A program made the translations under genes and the position numbers. From the NCBI GenBank assembly GCA_966250375.1, contig CBINHE010000046.1:1-34748 (forward strand): a stretch of 34,748 bases of DNA. Reading direction: 5' to 3'. Below are positions 14,741 to 25,267 of this stretch, in pieces (position 1 is the stretch's first letter; each line of letters starts with the position of its first letter). The DNA comes from CAMLDH01 sp966250375. GTDB taxonomy: Bacteria > Pseudomonadota > Gammaproteobacteria > Burkholderiales > Burkholderiaceae_D. The notes beneath the pieces are model-generated. The model made no database searches and was not told where the DNA came from. It was given only the letters and a program-made list of their open reading frames with translations.

Positions 14741-15745
14741 TTACAGCGCACGCGCCGATTGTCTGACGGATGGCCCCAGCAACGTTGCGACTCCCGCCTC
14801 CACTTCAGCAATGGAGGGAGGTTGGCCGAGATCGCCCAGATTGATAATGTTGTCGCACCAGTCACCTTGTGTTTTCCAGCGTGGCGAGTCGCAATACAAC
14901 TCGATGGTGGGACGGTTGAAGGCAGCCGCGATATGCGTCAATCCGGTATCGACTCCGACCACCAATGCGGCCCTTTGTGCCAAGGTCACTGCCTCCATCA
15001 ACGGCAGTTTCGGCAGTACCTGCGCATTGGGTATTTGCGCGGCAAGCTGTTGCGCGGCTTGTCTTTCGTCTTCACTGCCCCACGGCAGCAAGACCGGCAT
15101 GCCGCGTGTCGAAAGCGACTTGGCCAGTTGCACCCAGTGTGCCGGCGCCCACTGCTTGGCGGCACGCGCGGTGCCATGAAAAAACACGGCATAGGGCTGC
15201 GCGGGAATCCATGATGGCTGCGCGGTCGGCGTTTGTAACTTGAAGTCAGCCGCTTCATTAATCGCATAGTCGAGCGCGGCGGCGGCCACCAAGCGCCCAC
15301 GCAACACTGCATGCGTGTGCCGCCCGACCGATACGCTCATCGTATGGAAGATGCGCGAAATCGCTTCATAGCCGGACCCCTCGGTGGCGTTCGCCAGCCC
15401 GACGCGCTTGCCGCCGTCCGCCAGACGCGCCATGCCCATCACCACACCGGTTTTGAGCAGGCCTTGCGTGTCGAATACGACATCGTAGGATTCATTGCGC
15501 AAGGCAGCGTAAAACGCCCGCATTTCGGCGCGCGTCTGTTTCGACAGCAAGCTCTTGCGCCAGCGACGCAGTGCGAAAGGAATCACATTGCGCACGCCGG
15601 GATTGAGGCGCACCAGGCTGGTGTACCCCTCTTCCACTACCCAATCGATATTGGCGTCGGGATAGTGGCGCAGTATATCGGCCACCATCGGCATGTTATG
15701 CACCACATCCCCGAGCGAAGAGACACGGACGAGCAGAATGTTCAA
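14741..15745 (-). CDS. waaC: LPS heptosyltransferase I
   Basis: The 334-residue GT9-family protein opens 'MNILLVRVSSLGDVVHNMPM', the standard heptosyltransferase I start, and has 'VVFDTQGLLKTGVVMGMAR', 'FFHGTARAAKQWAPAHW' and the donor-site block 'ALVVGVDTGLTHIAAAF' in the C-terminal lobe. It adds the first L-glycero-D-manno-heptose to Kdo on lipid A, on the cytoplasmic side of the inner membrane. Length is close to E. coli WaaC (319). It starts 12 bases after the phosphomannomutase stop and is followed by waaA, so the inner-core genes belong to the same minus-strand run as the O-antigen genes. Confidence 0.93.
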   Translation of the reverse strand: MNILLVRVSSLGDVVHNMPMVADILRHYPDANIDWVVEEGYTSLVRLNPGVRNVIPFALRRWRKSLLSKQTRAEMRAFYAALRNESYDVVFDTQGLLKTGVVMGMARLADGGKRVGLANATEGSGYEAISRIFHTMSVSVGRHTHAVLRGRLVAAAALDYAINEAADFKLQTPTAQPSWIPAQPYAVFFHGTARAAKQWAPAHWVQLAKSLSTRGMPVLLPWGSEDERQAAQQLAAQIPNAQVLPKLPLMEAVTLAQRAALVVGVDTGLTHIAAAFNRPTIELYCDSPRWKTQGDWCDNIINLGDLGQPPSIAEVEAGVATLLGPSVRQSARAL

Positions 15746-15757
15746 AGCAAACCCATT

Positions 15758-17133
<1,376 letters not shown>

Positions 17134-17134
<1 letters not shown>

Positions 17135-18228
17135 TATTTTCTTTTTCCTAAAATCATCCAGCGCGGCGCCCGGAATCGTACGATCCGCGCATACAGCCAG
17201 ACATAACTAAACACAAACACCAGACAGAACACCATCAACAACCAGGTGTGCCGCCAAAACAGGGTAGCGGGAATCACCGCCATCAGCGATAACAGCCACA
17301 AGTAAGGCGAAGTCAACGCGTTACTGCGTGTCAGCGCCCGTGCATCCTTGCGCCCTACCGCCCACAGCACCAGACGGCGGAATATCAGGCTATGCAAGTG
17401 AATTCCGTCCGGCATGCCGGGCGATTTGCCGCGCAAGAACAGGCGCCGATACACCGAAAATAGTGTTTCAAATACCGGATACATCAGCAACAATGCTGCG
17501 TACCAGGTTGATACTTGGGGATTGCGCATCACCAGCAGGATCGATAATTCGCCCAGCATGAAGCCAAGGAAGTACGCACCGCCATCGCCCAGGAAAATCA
17601 GCCCGGCAGGATAATTCCAGATCAGGAATCCGGTGGTGGCACCGGCGACCATCAAGGTCAACACAAGTAAAAACATGTCATTGACTTGCCATGCCACGTA
17701 ACCGAGCGAGAGCAGCATGCAGATGGTCACCACGCTCGCCAAGCCGTTAAACCCGTCGATGATATTAACTGCGTTGGCAATGCCGGCAACCGCCAGCACT
17801 GTCAAGGGTAGCGATATCCACATCGTTTGCAAGAACCACGGGGAAAATATCCAGTCGAGTCTTTCGATGCGCGCATCCAGCAAAAAATAACCCATCGCAG
17901 CGGCAACCATCGTCAATATCAATCGCCGCAGCGGACTGACGCGTTGCGTAAAATCTTCGACGATGCCGCCAAAAAATGCAACAGACGCGCATACTAGTAG
18001 CGACGCGATCCACTTCCCGATCAATGGTTGACGCATCACCGTGATCCCACTGGTAAAGATGACGGCAAGAAAAATGCTCAACCCACCGATGCGCGGCACT
18101 GCTACTGCATGGACTTTTTGTATGCCATGCAGGTTCGAGTCTAATGCAGCCCCATGCAATCTCGCTTGCTTAATAATAAGCAGCGTGAATAAAGCGGAAA
18201 CGATAAAACTAATCAAAAAAGAAAACAT
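17134..18228 (-). CDS. WecA/MraY-family undecaprenyl-phosphate sugar-1-phosphate transferase
   Basis: The 364-residue multi-pass membrane protein has about ten hydrophobic segments. The family blocks are present: 'HAVAVPRIGGLSIFLAV' near the N-terminus, 'GIANAVNIIDGFNGLASV' carrying the catalytic aspartate region, 'FLIWNYPAGLIFLGDGGAYFLGF' in sequence, and a His-rich loop 'DGIHLHSLIFRRLV'. Such enzymes move a HexNAc-1-phosphate (GlcNAc in WecA, FucNAc or QuiNAc in WbpL) from UDP-sugar to undecaprenyl phosphate, the first step of O-antigen assembly. The next gene upstream encodes a WbbL-like rhamnosyltransferase, which fits a GlcNAc-rhamnose primer. It starts one base after the end of that gene's stop codon. 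Donor specificity cannot be read here. Confidence 0.9.
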
Positions 18229-19113
18229 TTATTTATTCACGTTATTTGTCGATTTTATTTTCTGTAAGGCAGCACGGTTGATCGCCTCCTTTTCGGTGTC
18301 GGAAAACCAGCCCCATTTATTGAAATACAGTATCGCTGAGCGCATATGCTGAAACAGCAGTTTCCAGTTCTTGTACGATCCTTTGCCGTACTCGTGAATG
18401 ACCGATACATCGGGAAAGTACACCGTTCTGGCGACTCGTCCGATACGACGCGACAGATCGACATCCTCCAAGTACATGAAAAACCGTTCGTCGAAGGTGC
18501 CTGTTTCGCGCAGTACCGCTGTGCGCATCAGCATGAAGCAGCCGGATAGTGCGGGCACATCCATGATCTTGTCATAGCCGCTCTGATGCAACTCATACCA
18601 CGCCAGCCGCCCGCTATACCGATACAGTGTCGGGAAAAAGCGCCGGATCAGCAAATCGGTCGGGTTCGGCAGCAATTTGCACAGATATTGCTGCTGCCCA
18701 TCGGGGTAGTAGACATTGGGCATCAGCAAACCGATATCCCGATGCTTGTTCATGTAATCCAGCAAGGCCGGAATCACATGGGGGCCAAAACTGATATCGG
18801 GATTGAGGACCAAATGGTATTCCATGCCGTCCGCCATCGCCTGATGGATCGCGATATTATGCGCCGTACCGAAACCGGGATTGTGCGGAAGATGGATGTA
18901 ACTCGCGCCGAATTTGCGCGCAACCGCAGCCAATGCATCTTGCGGCGAATTATCAATGAGATGCAGCGATATCTTCAGCTGCGACGCCGTCACGTTGCTC
19001 AGCAAGTGTGCGATCTGGGCCGGATCATTCTGGTAACAGACTACGGAGAGACTGATGTGTTGAGGACTGGGTACCGCTACGCTTGACTCAGTCTCACAAT
19101 GTCTAATACGCAT
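18229..19113 (-). CDS. family 2 glycosyltransferase, WbbL-like rhamnosyltransferase
   Basis: The 294-residue GT-A protein has 'HISLSVVCYQNDPAQIAHLL', 'HLPHNPGFGTAHNIAIHQA', a DxD-like 'LNPDISFGP', 'PALSGCFMLMRTAVLRETGTFDERFF' in sequence and 'EDVDLSRRI', the GT2 order seen in WbbL. WbbL enzymes transfer L-rhamnose from dTDP-L-rhamnose to GlcNAc-PP-undecaprenol at the inner face of the membrane. dTDP-L-rhamnose is supplied by the rmlBACD genes in this window. It directly precedes the WecA-like gene with no gap. The specific acceptor is inferred from the context. Confidence 0.85.
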   Translation of the reverse strand: MRIRHCETESSVAVPSPQHISLSVVCYQNDPAQIAHLLSNVTASQLKISLHLIDNSPQDALAAVARKFGASYIHLPHNPGFGTAHNIAIHQAMADGMEYHLVLNPDISFGPHVIPALLDYMNKHRDIGLLMPNVYYPDGQQQYLCKLLPNPTDLLIRRFFPTLYRYSGRLAWYELHQSGYDKIMDVPALSGCFMLMRTAVLRETGTFDERFFMYLEDVDLSRRIGRVARTVYFPDVSVIHEYGKGSYKNWKLLFQHMRSAILYFNKWGWFSDTEKEAINRAALQKIKSTNNVNK

Positions 19114-19360
19114 GACGAAGCCTTAACATGTCCACCTGTCTTTTTTGTTTAGCAAGCCGAACCATGCACCGGCCACCGCCGACCCTGCGCCCGCCTGAAT
19201 TTTTTATCATGATGCACGGGTACGAAGGCCGCATTTCGGTAATGCCATTTTGAAAAATGGCGCACGCAAAACCATGCGCCCTGCGTGCGGATTTTGGCTA
19301 TTCTAAGCTGATTTCACGCGCCGTTTTGCGATATCTGGGTCTACCTCAATACGCCAGATT
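19114..19360. other. intergenic gap with a short hairpin
   Basis: This 247-base gap lies between the mutarotase gene and the WbbL-like gene. GCCATTTT and AAAATGGC (about 19244-19261) form a short hairpin. I see no gene. The gap may mark a transcript boundary in the polysaccharide cluster. Confidence 0.35.
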
Positions 19361-20206
19361 TCATGTTGCCCTTTTAATGATCAAGGTCTGCGCGCCATGC
19401 CAGTGTCCGTCCGGCTCCAAGACAATCGAGTGCTCTACCGCCGCGGCTTCCACGCACAGGAACGATCGATACGAGCCCGGCGTCAAGTCCGCCAACGACG
19501 CGGCTTTTTCACTGCCCGGATTCCATACCACCACATCGGGAAAGCCGCTTTGCTGCACGGCCATGGCACGGTGACTATCCTGCAAGGTCAGCGTATTGCT
19601 TGTATCAAGATAGATACGATCGACTTCACCCTCGATCCGCAAGCAATCTTGCTGCTGCACTTTGTGGATGCCGGCATGAACCTGATCAATAAAGGCAAGT
19701 CCTTGCAACCCGAACAAGCCAACGCTGGCCACATCCGCCACCTTCAGATAGGTATGCAGCGCTGCATTGAACTCCCAGCGTGTATCGGACGAATTGTGCA
19801 CCGACAGCGTCATCTGCAATTGCTGCCCATGCAAGGCCACTTTAAATGCCAGATGAAACTGATACGGCCAGCCGGTGCCGGATACTTGCTGATGGGTCAA
19901 TGCATAGCGCGCGATCGCTCGCCCCTGCTCAATGCCGGCAAAGTCCAGCTGCCAGTCCGCGGCGCGCGCGAAGCCATGGCGTTTCCCGGTGCCGCGTTCA
20001 CCGAATTGCGGAAAGATGACAGGCACGCCGCCGCGTATCGCGTCATTGGCGCCATAGCGTGAATCCTTACTCAAGAACAAGGCCTCTTCGCCGCCCGCCG
20101 GAATCCATGACAACACATGCGCACCGTGGTCAGCCACCATCGCTGTTGCGCCATCCGGGCTGTGCAACTCGGTTACCCAGATCCCGTGCAATAGCTTGCG
20201 CATCAA
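19361..20206 (-). CDS. D-hexose-6-phosphate mutarotase (YeaD-type aldose 1-epimerase family)
   Basis: The 281-residue protein has the galactose-mutarotase-like beta-sandwich blocks of the YeaD branch: 'DHGAHVLSWIPAGGEEALFLS', 'AIRGGVPVIFPQFGERGTGKRHGFAR' in sequence, 'ALHTYLKVADV' and 'DVVVWNPGSEKAASLADL'. YeaD enzymes catalyse anomer interconversion of glucose-6-phosphate and related hexose phosphates in the cytoplasm. The ATG overlaps the stop of the upstream glycosyltransferase by four bases, so it is cotranscribed with polysaccharide genes. It may supply the right anomer for sugar-phosphate flux there, which is inference. Length fits the family (~290). Confidence 0.88.
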   Translation of the reverse strand: MMRKLLHGIWVTELHSPDGATAMVADHGAHVLSWIPAGGEEALFLSKDSRYGANDAIRGGVPVIFPQFGERGTGKRHGFARAADWQLDFAGIEQGRAIARYALTHQQVSGTGWPYQFHLAFKVALHGQQLQMTLSVHNSSDTRWEFNAALHTYLKVADVASVGLFGLQGLAFIDQVHAGIHKVQQQDCLRIEGEVDRIYLDTSNTLTLQDSHRAMAVQQSGFPDVVVWNPGSEKAASLADLTPGSYRSFLCVEAAAVEHSIVLEPDGHWHGAQTLIIKRAT

Positions 20207-21336
20207 TTGCCCTTGCCCAGCACGGTTTTGTAAAGATCGGTGTAAGACCGCCCCATCTGCTCTGCGGTGAAAAGCGCCTCAAACCGTTCCCGCGCACGGC
20301 GGCCCATTTCAGTCGCGAGCGTACTGTCCTGGTCCAGCCGATGCATCGCGTCGCGTAGCGCAACTGGATCATTGGGCGGCACCACTATGCCGGTGACGCC
20401 ATCAAGATTGACGTAGCTGCTGCCGGTACCGATTTCCGACGAAATAAGCGGTTTGCCGTACATCGAGCCTTCCAGCAAGGTGACGCCAAATGCTTCGGAC
20501 CGCAAATGCGATGGAAACACGACGCCCCGGCACAACTTCAGCAATGCGACCTTGTCCTCGTCCGATACTGCGCCGAGGAAATGCACATTCTTGACGCCCA
20601 AGCGCATTGCCTGCTGCTTCAGATCAGCCTCCACCGGTCCGGCGCCGAGAATCACCACCCGGCTATGACTATTGACGCAGGCATCCAGCAGAATATGCAG
20701 CCCCTTGTAATAGCGCAGCACGCCGACAAACAGGAAAAAATCCTGCCCCACTTCGCTACGCCAGTGATCGACTCGCTCGGGCAAGGGATCGAGATAGCTA
20801 TGCTGATCCAGGCCAATCGGGATGATGGTGGTTTTGTCGCGATAATCCTGCAGCAACTCGCTGCTTTCCAAATAGTTGGGCGATGTCGGTACGATGGCGC
20901 GCAGCTTTGCAAAAAAGCGCCGCATCACGGGCTGGTAAATCGGCATCAGCATTTGTTGGCGAACTACATCCGAGTGGTAAGTCAATACCGCCGGCTTGGA
21001 TTGACCGACAAGCAAATGCAGCAGATCGCCGAACGGCCACGGATAATGGTAATGGATCAGATCCACCTGTTCGAGTGCAGTACGAAATGCCGAAATTGCC
21101 GGATACGACATTGGCGTTGATGCAATTTCCAGAGTGGTTTTCGCACGGATAATCGTGGTCGCACCATCGCGCAGCACAGGCATCGTTGACGCTTGCCTGC
21201 TTAAGGTGAATATCTGGTTCGACACACCCATGTGCGACGTGGCATTACTCAGTTGCCTGATTACCTGCTCAACACCGCCGTATGAGTCGGGGTAATAGGT
21301 TTTGAATACATGAAGTATCCGTAATGTTCCGGACAT
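20203..21336 (-). CDS. family 4 glycosyltransferase
   Basis: The 377-residue GT-B enzyme has an N-terminal acceptor domain with 'FKTYYPDSYGGVEQVIRQL' and 'HYHYPWPFGDLLHLL'. The C-terminal donor domain has 'FFLFVGVLRYYKGLHILLDA', 'VVILGAGPVEADLKQQA' and the E-x7-E region 'VFPSHLRSEAFGVTLLEGSMYGKPLISSEIG' in sequence. Family 4 members are retaining transferases using GDP- or UDP-sugars, many of them mannosyl- or D-rhamnosyltransferases. Given the gmd-rmd genes upstream, GDP-D-rhamnose is a plausible donor, but this is inference. It overlaps the mutarotase gene by four bases. Confidence 0.9.
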   Translation of the reverse strand: MSGTLRILHVFKTYYPDSYGGVEQVIRQLSNATSHMGVSNQIFTLSRQASTMPVLRDGATTIIRAKTTLEIASTPMSYPAISAFRTALEQVDLIHYHYPWPFGDLLHLLVGQSKPAVLTYHSDVVRQQMLMPIYQPVMRRFFAKLRAIVPTSPNYLESSELLQDYRDKTTIIPIGLDQHSYLDPLPERVDHWRSEVGQDFFLFVGVLRYYKGLHILLDACVNSHSRVVILGAGPVEADLKQQAMRLGVKNVHFLGAVSDEDKVALLKLCRGVVFPSHLRSEAFGVTLLEGSMYGKPLISSEIGTGSSYVNLDGVTGIVVPPNDPVALRDAMHRLDQDSTLATEMGRRARERFEALFTAEQMGRSYTDLYKTVLGKGN

Positions 21337-21508
21337 AACTAACTTACCATTTCAACTTTGTTCTCGATCACCTTGTCAATTATCAATTTTGACAGGCGCA
21401 ATCCGGGATGGGACAATCAATGTGACGCTTGTGCGCTTTGTAAGTTTTGAAAGAATGACTTTGGCGTTGGCGAGCCTCTCTATTGAAAAAACACCATCTG
21501 GATCATGT
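21337..21508. other. gap between two glycosyltransferase genes
   Basis: A 172-base gap with no gene. On the minus strand TGTCAAAA and a nearby TTGACA form an imperfect inverted repeat (about 21373-21392). TTGACA could be a -35 element for the downstream gene, but I find no good -10 partner. Confidence 0.25.
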
Positions 21509-22684
21509 TCATCCCGCTAGCGCTTTTTGATATACAGCCACCGTTTCAAGCGCACATTTACGCCATGTAAAAGCGGATGCACGCTGCCGCCCGACATCAG
21601 ACAGTCTACCTCTCACCACGTCGTCTTCCAGCAAGACAAGCATGTTTCGGGCGATCTCTTTATCATCCAGCGGCTCAGTCAAAATACCCGCATCGCCGAC
21701 AACTTCAGGTAGTGAAGCACGGTTGGACGTCACCACCGGCGTACCGCACGCCATTGCTTCCAGCGGCGGCAAGCCAAACCCTTCATAAAGCGACGGATAA
21801 ACGAACAAACGCGCCGCTGCATACAATACCGGCAAATCCTGCCGTGGCACATAGCCGGTCAAGTACGCTTCGCCACGGCTGATCATCTGGCGCAGCGAGG
21901 CGGGAAAGCGATCCATTCCCCATCCATTCATGCCAACGATCACGAGAGGATATTGCCGCCGTACCGCATCTGGCAACTGCGAAAACGCCGCAATCACGGT
22001 TGACAGATTCTTGCGAGGTTCCAAAGTACCAACCGCCAGAATATATTCCCCATATCGCAAACCGTACGTTTTCAATACAGGATCGCATTCGATTGCACTC
22101 AGCGGCTTGAAATCAGACGTAACACCAAGCAGGGTCGTCGTTACCCGATCCGGCGATACGCCATAGTAGTCCATCACTTCCCGTCGCACGAATTCGGAAT
22201 CCACGAGAATGTGAGATGCTTGCCGCACTGTCTTGGGCATCAATTGATTCATTATTCGTACTCGCTCCGGTGGATGAGTCTCGGGGTAACGCACCCATGA
22301 CAGATCGTGTACCGTCACCACAGAAGGACCATTAAAACGATACGCCATGAAGTTAGGCTCGTGATACAACTGAATACCGTGCTGGTCTATTCCTGCAGAA
22401 AAGCGACGTTGTTGCAAGAAGCGCGAGACCATGTAGGGATGCGGAACGATCCGTTTGACTATTTTTTTCGCGAGTCCCATTCCGCGCACGGGGGTATCCC
22501 GAATATCCTGCTGCCAGCCGGTTCCATAAAAGAGCTGAGGACTGCAGTGCAAGCTCTGCTGCAACTCGCGCACCAAATGAAACGTGTACTGCCCGATCCC
22601 CGTGAGAGGTGACAGCAAAGAAGTCGCGTTCACACCGAGTTGCACGCTTCCGAGGGCTGACATTTTTTCCGAGTCATTCCCCAT
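21509..22684 (-). CDS. family 4 glycosyltransferase (mannosyl-/rhamnosyltransferase type)
   Basis: The protein is 391 residues from ATG 22684, where CAAGG lies about eight bases upstream. An in-frame GTG at 22768 would add 28 residues and overlap the rmd gene. GT-B blocks are clear: 'NATSLLSPLTGIGQYTFHLV', 'TVHDLSWVRYPETHPPERV', 'HILVDSEFVRREVMDYYGV', 'ILAVGTLEPRKNLSTVIAAF' and the donor motif 'FVYPSLYEGFGLPPLEAMACGTPVVTSN' in sequence, with both glutamates of E-x7-E. This subgroup commonly uses GDP-mannose or GDP-D-rhamnose in O-antigen and exopolysaccharide synthesis. Its position directly after gmd-rmd suggests a D-rhamnosyltransferase, which is inference. Confidence 0.9.
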   Translation of the reverse strand: MGNDSEKMSALGSVQLGVNATSLLSPLTGIGQYTFHLVRELQQSLHCSPQLFYGTGWQQDIRDTPVRGMGLAKKIVKRIVPHPYMVSRFLQQRRFSAGIDQHGIQLYHEPNFMAYRFNGPSVVTVHDLSWVRYPETHPPERVRIMNQLMPKTVRQASHILVDSEFVRREVMDYYGVSPDRVTTTLLGVTSDFKPLSAIECDPVLKTYGLRYGEYILAVGTLEPRKNLSTVIAAFSQLPDAVRRQYPLVIVGMNGWGMDRFPASLRQMISRGEAYLTGYVPRQDLPVLYAAARLFVYPSLYEGFGLPPLEAMACGTPVVTSNRASLPEVVGDAGILTEPLDDKEIARNMLVLLEDDVVRGRLSDVGRQRASAFTWRKCALETVAVYQKALAG

Positions 22685-22743
22685 TGCGCAACCTTGTGTG
22701 AGATCCGCGCTTGAGTTGGTACATTTGACATATGGAACTTGCA

Positions 22744-23697
22744 CTACACACTCCTGTTTGGCCGACACTGGTCAACAATGTCGGCGCTATACATCCAGCG
22801 CAACGTTTCGGGCAACAAGATCGCCTCAATCTCTCCGAGCAGCGAACGCAATTTTGCGAGCGACCCGACCAGCGTTTTCACTTCCGACTGCCGCACGAAG
22901 GCCGGATTGATTTTCACTTCGATTTCATACCCGGCGAGTTCTTCCATCATCGCCAAGATAGCGCGCAACGAATAAGGCTGCCCGCTGCAAACGTTCACTG
23001 TCTGCCCGGCACAATCACATTCCAGCAAACCCCGATATACGCGTGCCACCGTTCGCACATCGGAAAAATCCCGTTCCACGTCAAGATTGCCCAACTCGAT
23101 CACCGGCGCGCGCTGCATGAAATGCGAAACGATTTTCGGCACCAGGAAATGCTGCTCCTGTCCAATCCCGGTGTAATTGAATGGGCGAGTAATCACGATC
23201 GGCAAACGGTCGCCCCAGGTTCGCACCATGTGCTCCATCGCCAGCTTGCTTGCCGCGTAGTGGTTGACCGGCTGCGGCGACTGGGATTCGGCAATGACGC
23301 CGGCGGCCGCATTGCCATAGACGTTGGCGCTACTGGCGATCAATACGCGACGCGGCGACACACCGGCATCCTCCAACGCCTGCAACAAATTGAGTGTGCC
23401 GATGACATTGACGCGATAAAACGCTTCCGCATCCGCATGCTGCACAAAACTGACTGCAGCCAGATGCACCAGATAGTCCGGGCGCACTGCCTCCATTACG
23501 TTGCGGCAGTTATCCAGCGATGTAATGTCCAGTGGTACTTCATGCGGCCCTGCCGGCATGCCGACCACCGCACCCACCACGACATAACCGGCCGCCTCCA
23601 GCTCAGCACGCAAGTGCACACCGGTGAAACCATGGGCGCCAGTCAGCAAGACGCGGCCACGAGCGGCCGTTGTTCTTGTTTCAGAAGGAGAAACCAC
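22744..23697 (-). CDS. rmd: GDP-6-deoxy-D-lyxo-4-hexulose (GDP-4-keto-6-deoxymannose) reductase
   Basis: The 317-residue extended short-chain dehydrogenase has an NAD(P)-binding loop 'LLTGAHGFTGVHL', 'YLVHLAAVSFVQHA', the catalytic serine region 'IASSANVYG' and the active-site YxxxK as 'YAASK', then 'RPFNYTGIGQEQHFLVPKIV'. It reduces the Gmd product to GDP-D-rhamnose. The gene overlaps gmd by 17 bases and starts at GTG 23697. No alternative ATG lies before the nucleotide-binding loop. A related possibility is a GDP-6-deoxy-D-talose reductase or a fucose synthase. The sequence and size favour Rmd over the two-step fucose synthase GMER. Confidence 0.83.
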   Translation of the reverse strand: MVSPSETRTTAARGRVLLTGAHGFTGVHLRAELEAAGYVVVGAVVGMPAGPHEVPLDITSLDNCRNVMEAVRPDYLVHLAAVSFVQHADAEAFYRVNVIGTLNLLQALEDAGVSPRRVLIASSANVYGNAAAGVIAESQSPQPVNHYAASKLAMEHMVRTWGDRLPIVITRPFNYTGIGQEQHFLVPKIVSHFMQRAPVIELGNLDVERDFSDVRTVARVYRGLLECDCAGQTVNVCSGQPYSLRAILAMMEELAGYEIEVKINPAFVRQSEVKTLVGSLAKLRSLLGEIEAILLPETLRWMYSADIVDQCRPNRSV

Positions 23698-24730
23698 GCT
23701 CGTTTCTCCGCAGATCGGCTTGCACCATCATCTGGCACAACTGCTCCAGCGTTGTCTCGGGCGCCCATCCGAGTTTAGCCTTGGCCTTGGCCGGATTGCC
23801 GATCAATAGCTCCACTTCGGCCGGGCGATAAAATTTCGGATTCACTTGTACCAGCGTCTTGCCGGTCAAGGCGTCGACCCCGGTTTCCCGCTCATCCTTG
23901 CCGCGCCATTCAATCTGAACGCCGGTGGACTTGAACGCCATTGCCACGAAGTCGCGCACTGTCTCGGTCCGGTTGGTCGCCAGCACATAGGTGTCCGGCT
24001 CATCGGCTTGCAACATGCGCCACATGCCTTCCACATATTCCTTTGCAAAACCCCAATCGCGCTTCGCATCCATGTTGCCAAGTTCAAGCACGTCCAACTG
24101 TCCGAGCTGGATTTTGGCGACCGAATCGGTAATTTTGCGCGTGACGAATTCACGGCCGCGCAAAGGCGATTCATGGTTGAACAATATGCCGCTGCAGCCA
24201 AAAATATTGTATGACTCGCGGTAATTGATCGTCATCCAGTGCGCATACAGTTTCGCCACGCCATACGGACTGCGCGGATAAAACGGCGTGTCTTCGATTT
24301 GCGGAATTGCCTGCACCTTGCCGAACATTTCGGAAGTCGATGCCTGATAGAAGCGTATTTTCGGATTGACGATCCGGATTGCCTCCAGCAAATGCAGTGG
24401 GCCGACCCCTGTTATCTGCGCAGTCGTTGCAGGCTGGTCGAACGACACGCCGACAAAACTTTGTGCGGCCAGGTTATAAATTTCAGTCGCGCCGGTCGAC
24501 TGCAGCAAACGAATGCTGGAACCGACATCGGTCAAATCATATTCGACCAGATGCAAATTGGGATGCTTATCGATGCCCAGTTCTTCAATGCGCCAGAAAT
24601 TGACGGAGCTGGTGCGGCGATACGTGCCATACACTTGATAGCCCTTGCTAAGCAAAAGTTCGGCGAGATATGCGCCATCCTGGCCAGTGATGCCAGTAAT
24701 AAGGGCAATTGGTGTTTTTTTCATTTTCAA
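23681..24730 (-). CDS. gmd: GDP-mannose 4,6-dehydratase
   Basis: The 349-residue protein has the full Gmd signature: 'ALITGITGQDGAYLAELLLSKGYQVYGTYRRTSS' in sequence, 'NLAAQSFVGVSFDQP', catalytic 'ASTSEMFGKV' and 'YPRSPYGVAKLYAHWMTINYRE' with the Tyr-Lys pair. 'FNHESPLRGREFVTRKI' and 'LGNMDAKRDWGFAKEYVE' follow. It converts GDP-D-mannose to GDP-4-keto-6-deoxy-D-mannose using bound NADP. Mannose supply comes from the phosphomannomutase and ManC in this cluster, and the product goes to Rmd encoded by the overlapping next gene. Start is ATG 24730, with a second Met two codons on. Confidence 0.95.
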   Translation of the reverse strand: MKMKKTPIALITGITGQDGAYLAELLLSKGYQVYGTYRRTSSVNFWRIEELGIDKHPNLHLVEYDLTDVGSSIRLLQSTGATEIYNLAAQSFVGVSFDQPATTAQITGVGPLHLLEAIRIVNPKIRFYQASTSEMFGKVQAIPQIEDTPFYPRSPYGVAKLYAHWMTINYRESYNIFGCSGILFNHESPLRGREFVTRKITDSVAKIQLGQLDVLELGNMDAKRDWGFAKEYVEGMWRMLQADEPDTYVLATNRTETVRDFVAMAFKSTGVQIEWRGKDERETGVDALTGKTLVQVNPKFYRPAEVELLIGNPAKAKAKLGWAPETTLEQLCQMMVQADLRRNERGFSF

Positions 24731-24748
24731 GTTACGGATTAAAGAAAT

Positions 24749-25255
24749 TCAAAGTTCATCCACGATCTCGCCGACACGCTTGCAGGACAGTCGCATGCCG
24801 AACACACAAGGCAAATGCCAAAGAGCGCAGGAAATAACAGGCGCCCCTAGTGCGCCCAACTCGCATGTCCCAGTATGTCTGATACGCTACGATCAGCGGG
24901 GTTATCGGGTGGTTCCAGTGGAGGTAGGGTTGTACCCTGACCGCAAAATCAAGGCAGTGTAGACGACCGCCGTAAACCAGAAGCAAAATTGCAACACCAC
25001 AGTGAAGAACTAGCCGACATCCCGGAAAAGACATTGAGCACGCCCACCACGATGCCCAATCCGATTGTAGATGGTAAACATAATGCGGATCAACCGTACA
25101 AGAATGATCGCGAAGTTGACGCGCGCATTCAGCACCACGATGATCTGCAGGCAAATACGCGGAAAACTGATTTTTTTGAGGTGGCACGATTGAAACTCGC
25201 GCTTGACACTGCCCTGTATGGAACTACGGCAACTCCATACAGGGCGCAATACACC
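24749..25255 (-). pseudogene. degraded ABC-2 polysaccharide export permease (Wzm-like)
   Basis: Several minus-strand frames carry in-order pieces of a Wzm-type permease. These are 'SIQGSVKREFQS' (N-terminal cytoplasmic motif) joined directly to 'KKISFPRICLQIIVVLNARVNFAII' in sequence, then 'NRIGIVVGVLNVF' and 'FRDVG'. Next come 'VVLQFCFWFTAVVYTALIL', 'PYLHWNHPITPLIVAYQTYW' and the C-terminal 'KRVGEIVDEL' before TGA at 24751. About 100 residues between the first two pieces are missing, and at least three frameshifts plus stops are present. Intact Wzm proteins (~260 residues) export O-antigen or capsule polymers together with the ATPase Wzt. No wzt is seen in the window. The remnant lies between manC and gmd. 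Confidence 0.82.
25211..25245. other. 12-bp-stem hairpin in the permease remnant
   Basis: GCCCTGTATGGA at 25211-25222 pairs perfectly with TCCATACAGGGC at 25234-25245 around an 11-base loop, just inside the 5' end of the broken permease and 22 bases past the manC stop. There is no T-tract. It may have become a transcription stop after manC. Confidence 0.45.
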
Positions 25256-25267
25256 TACTGCCATTAA

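Noticed and set aside
18774..18956. 60-codon minus-strand frame inside the WbbL-like gene
   Set aside because: It lies wholly within the real gene in another frame with no own ribosome site.
24756..25187. 143-codon minus-strand frame behind gmd
   Set aside because: Not a gene by itself; its pieces belong to the frameshifted Wzm-like permease.
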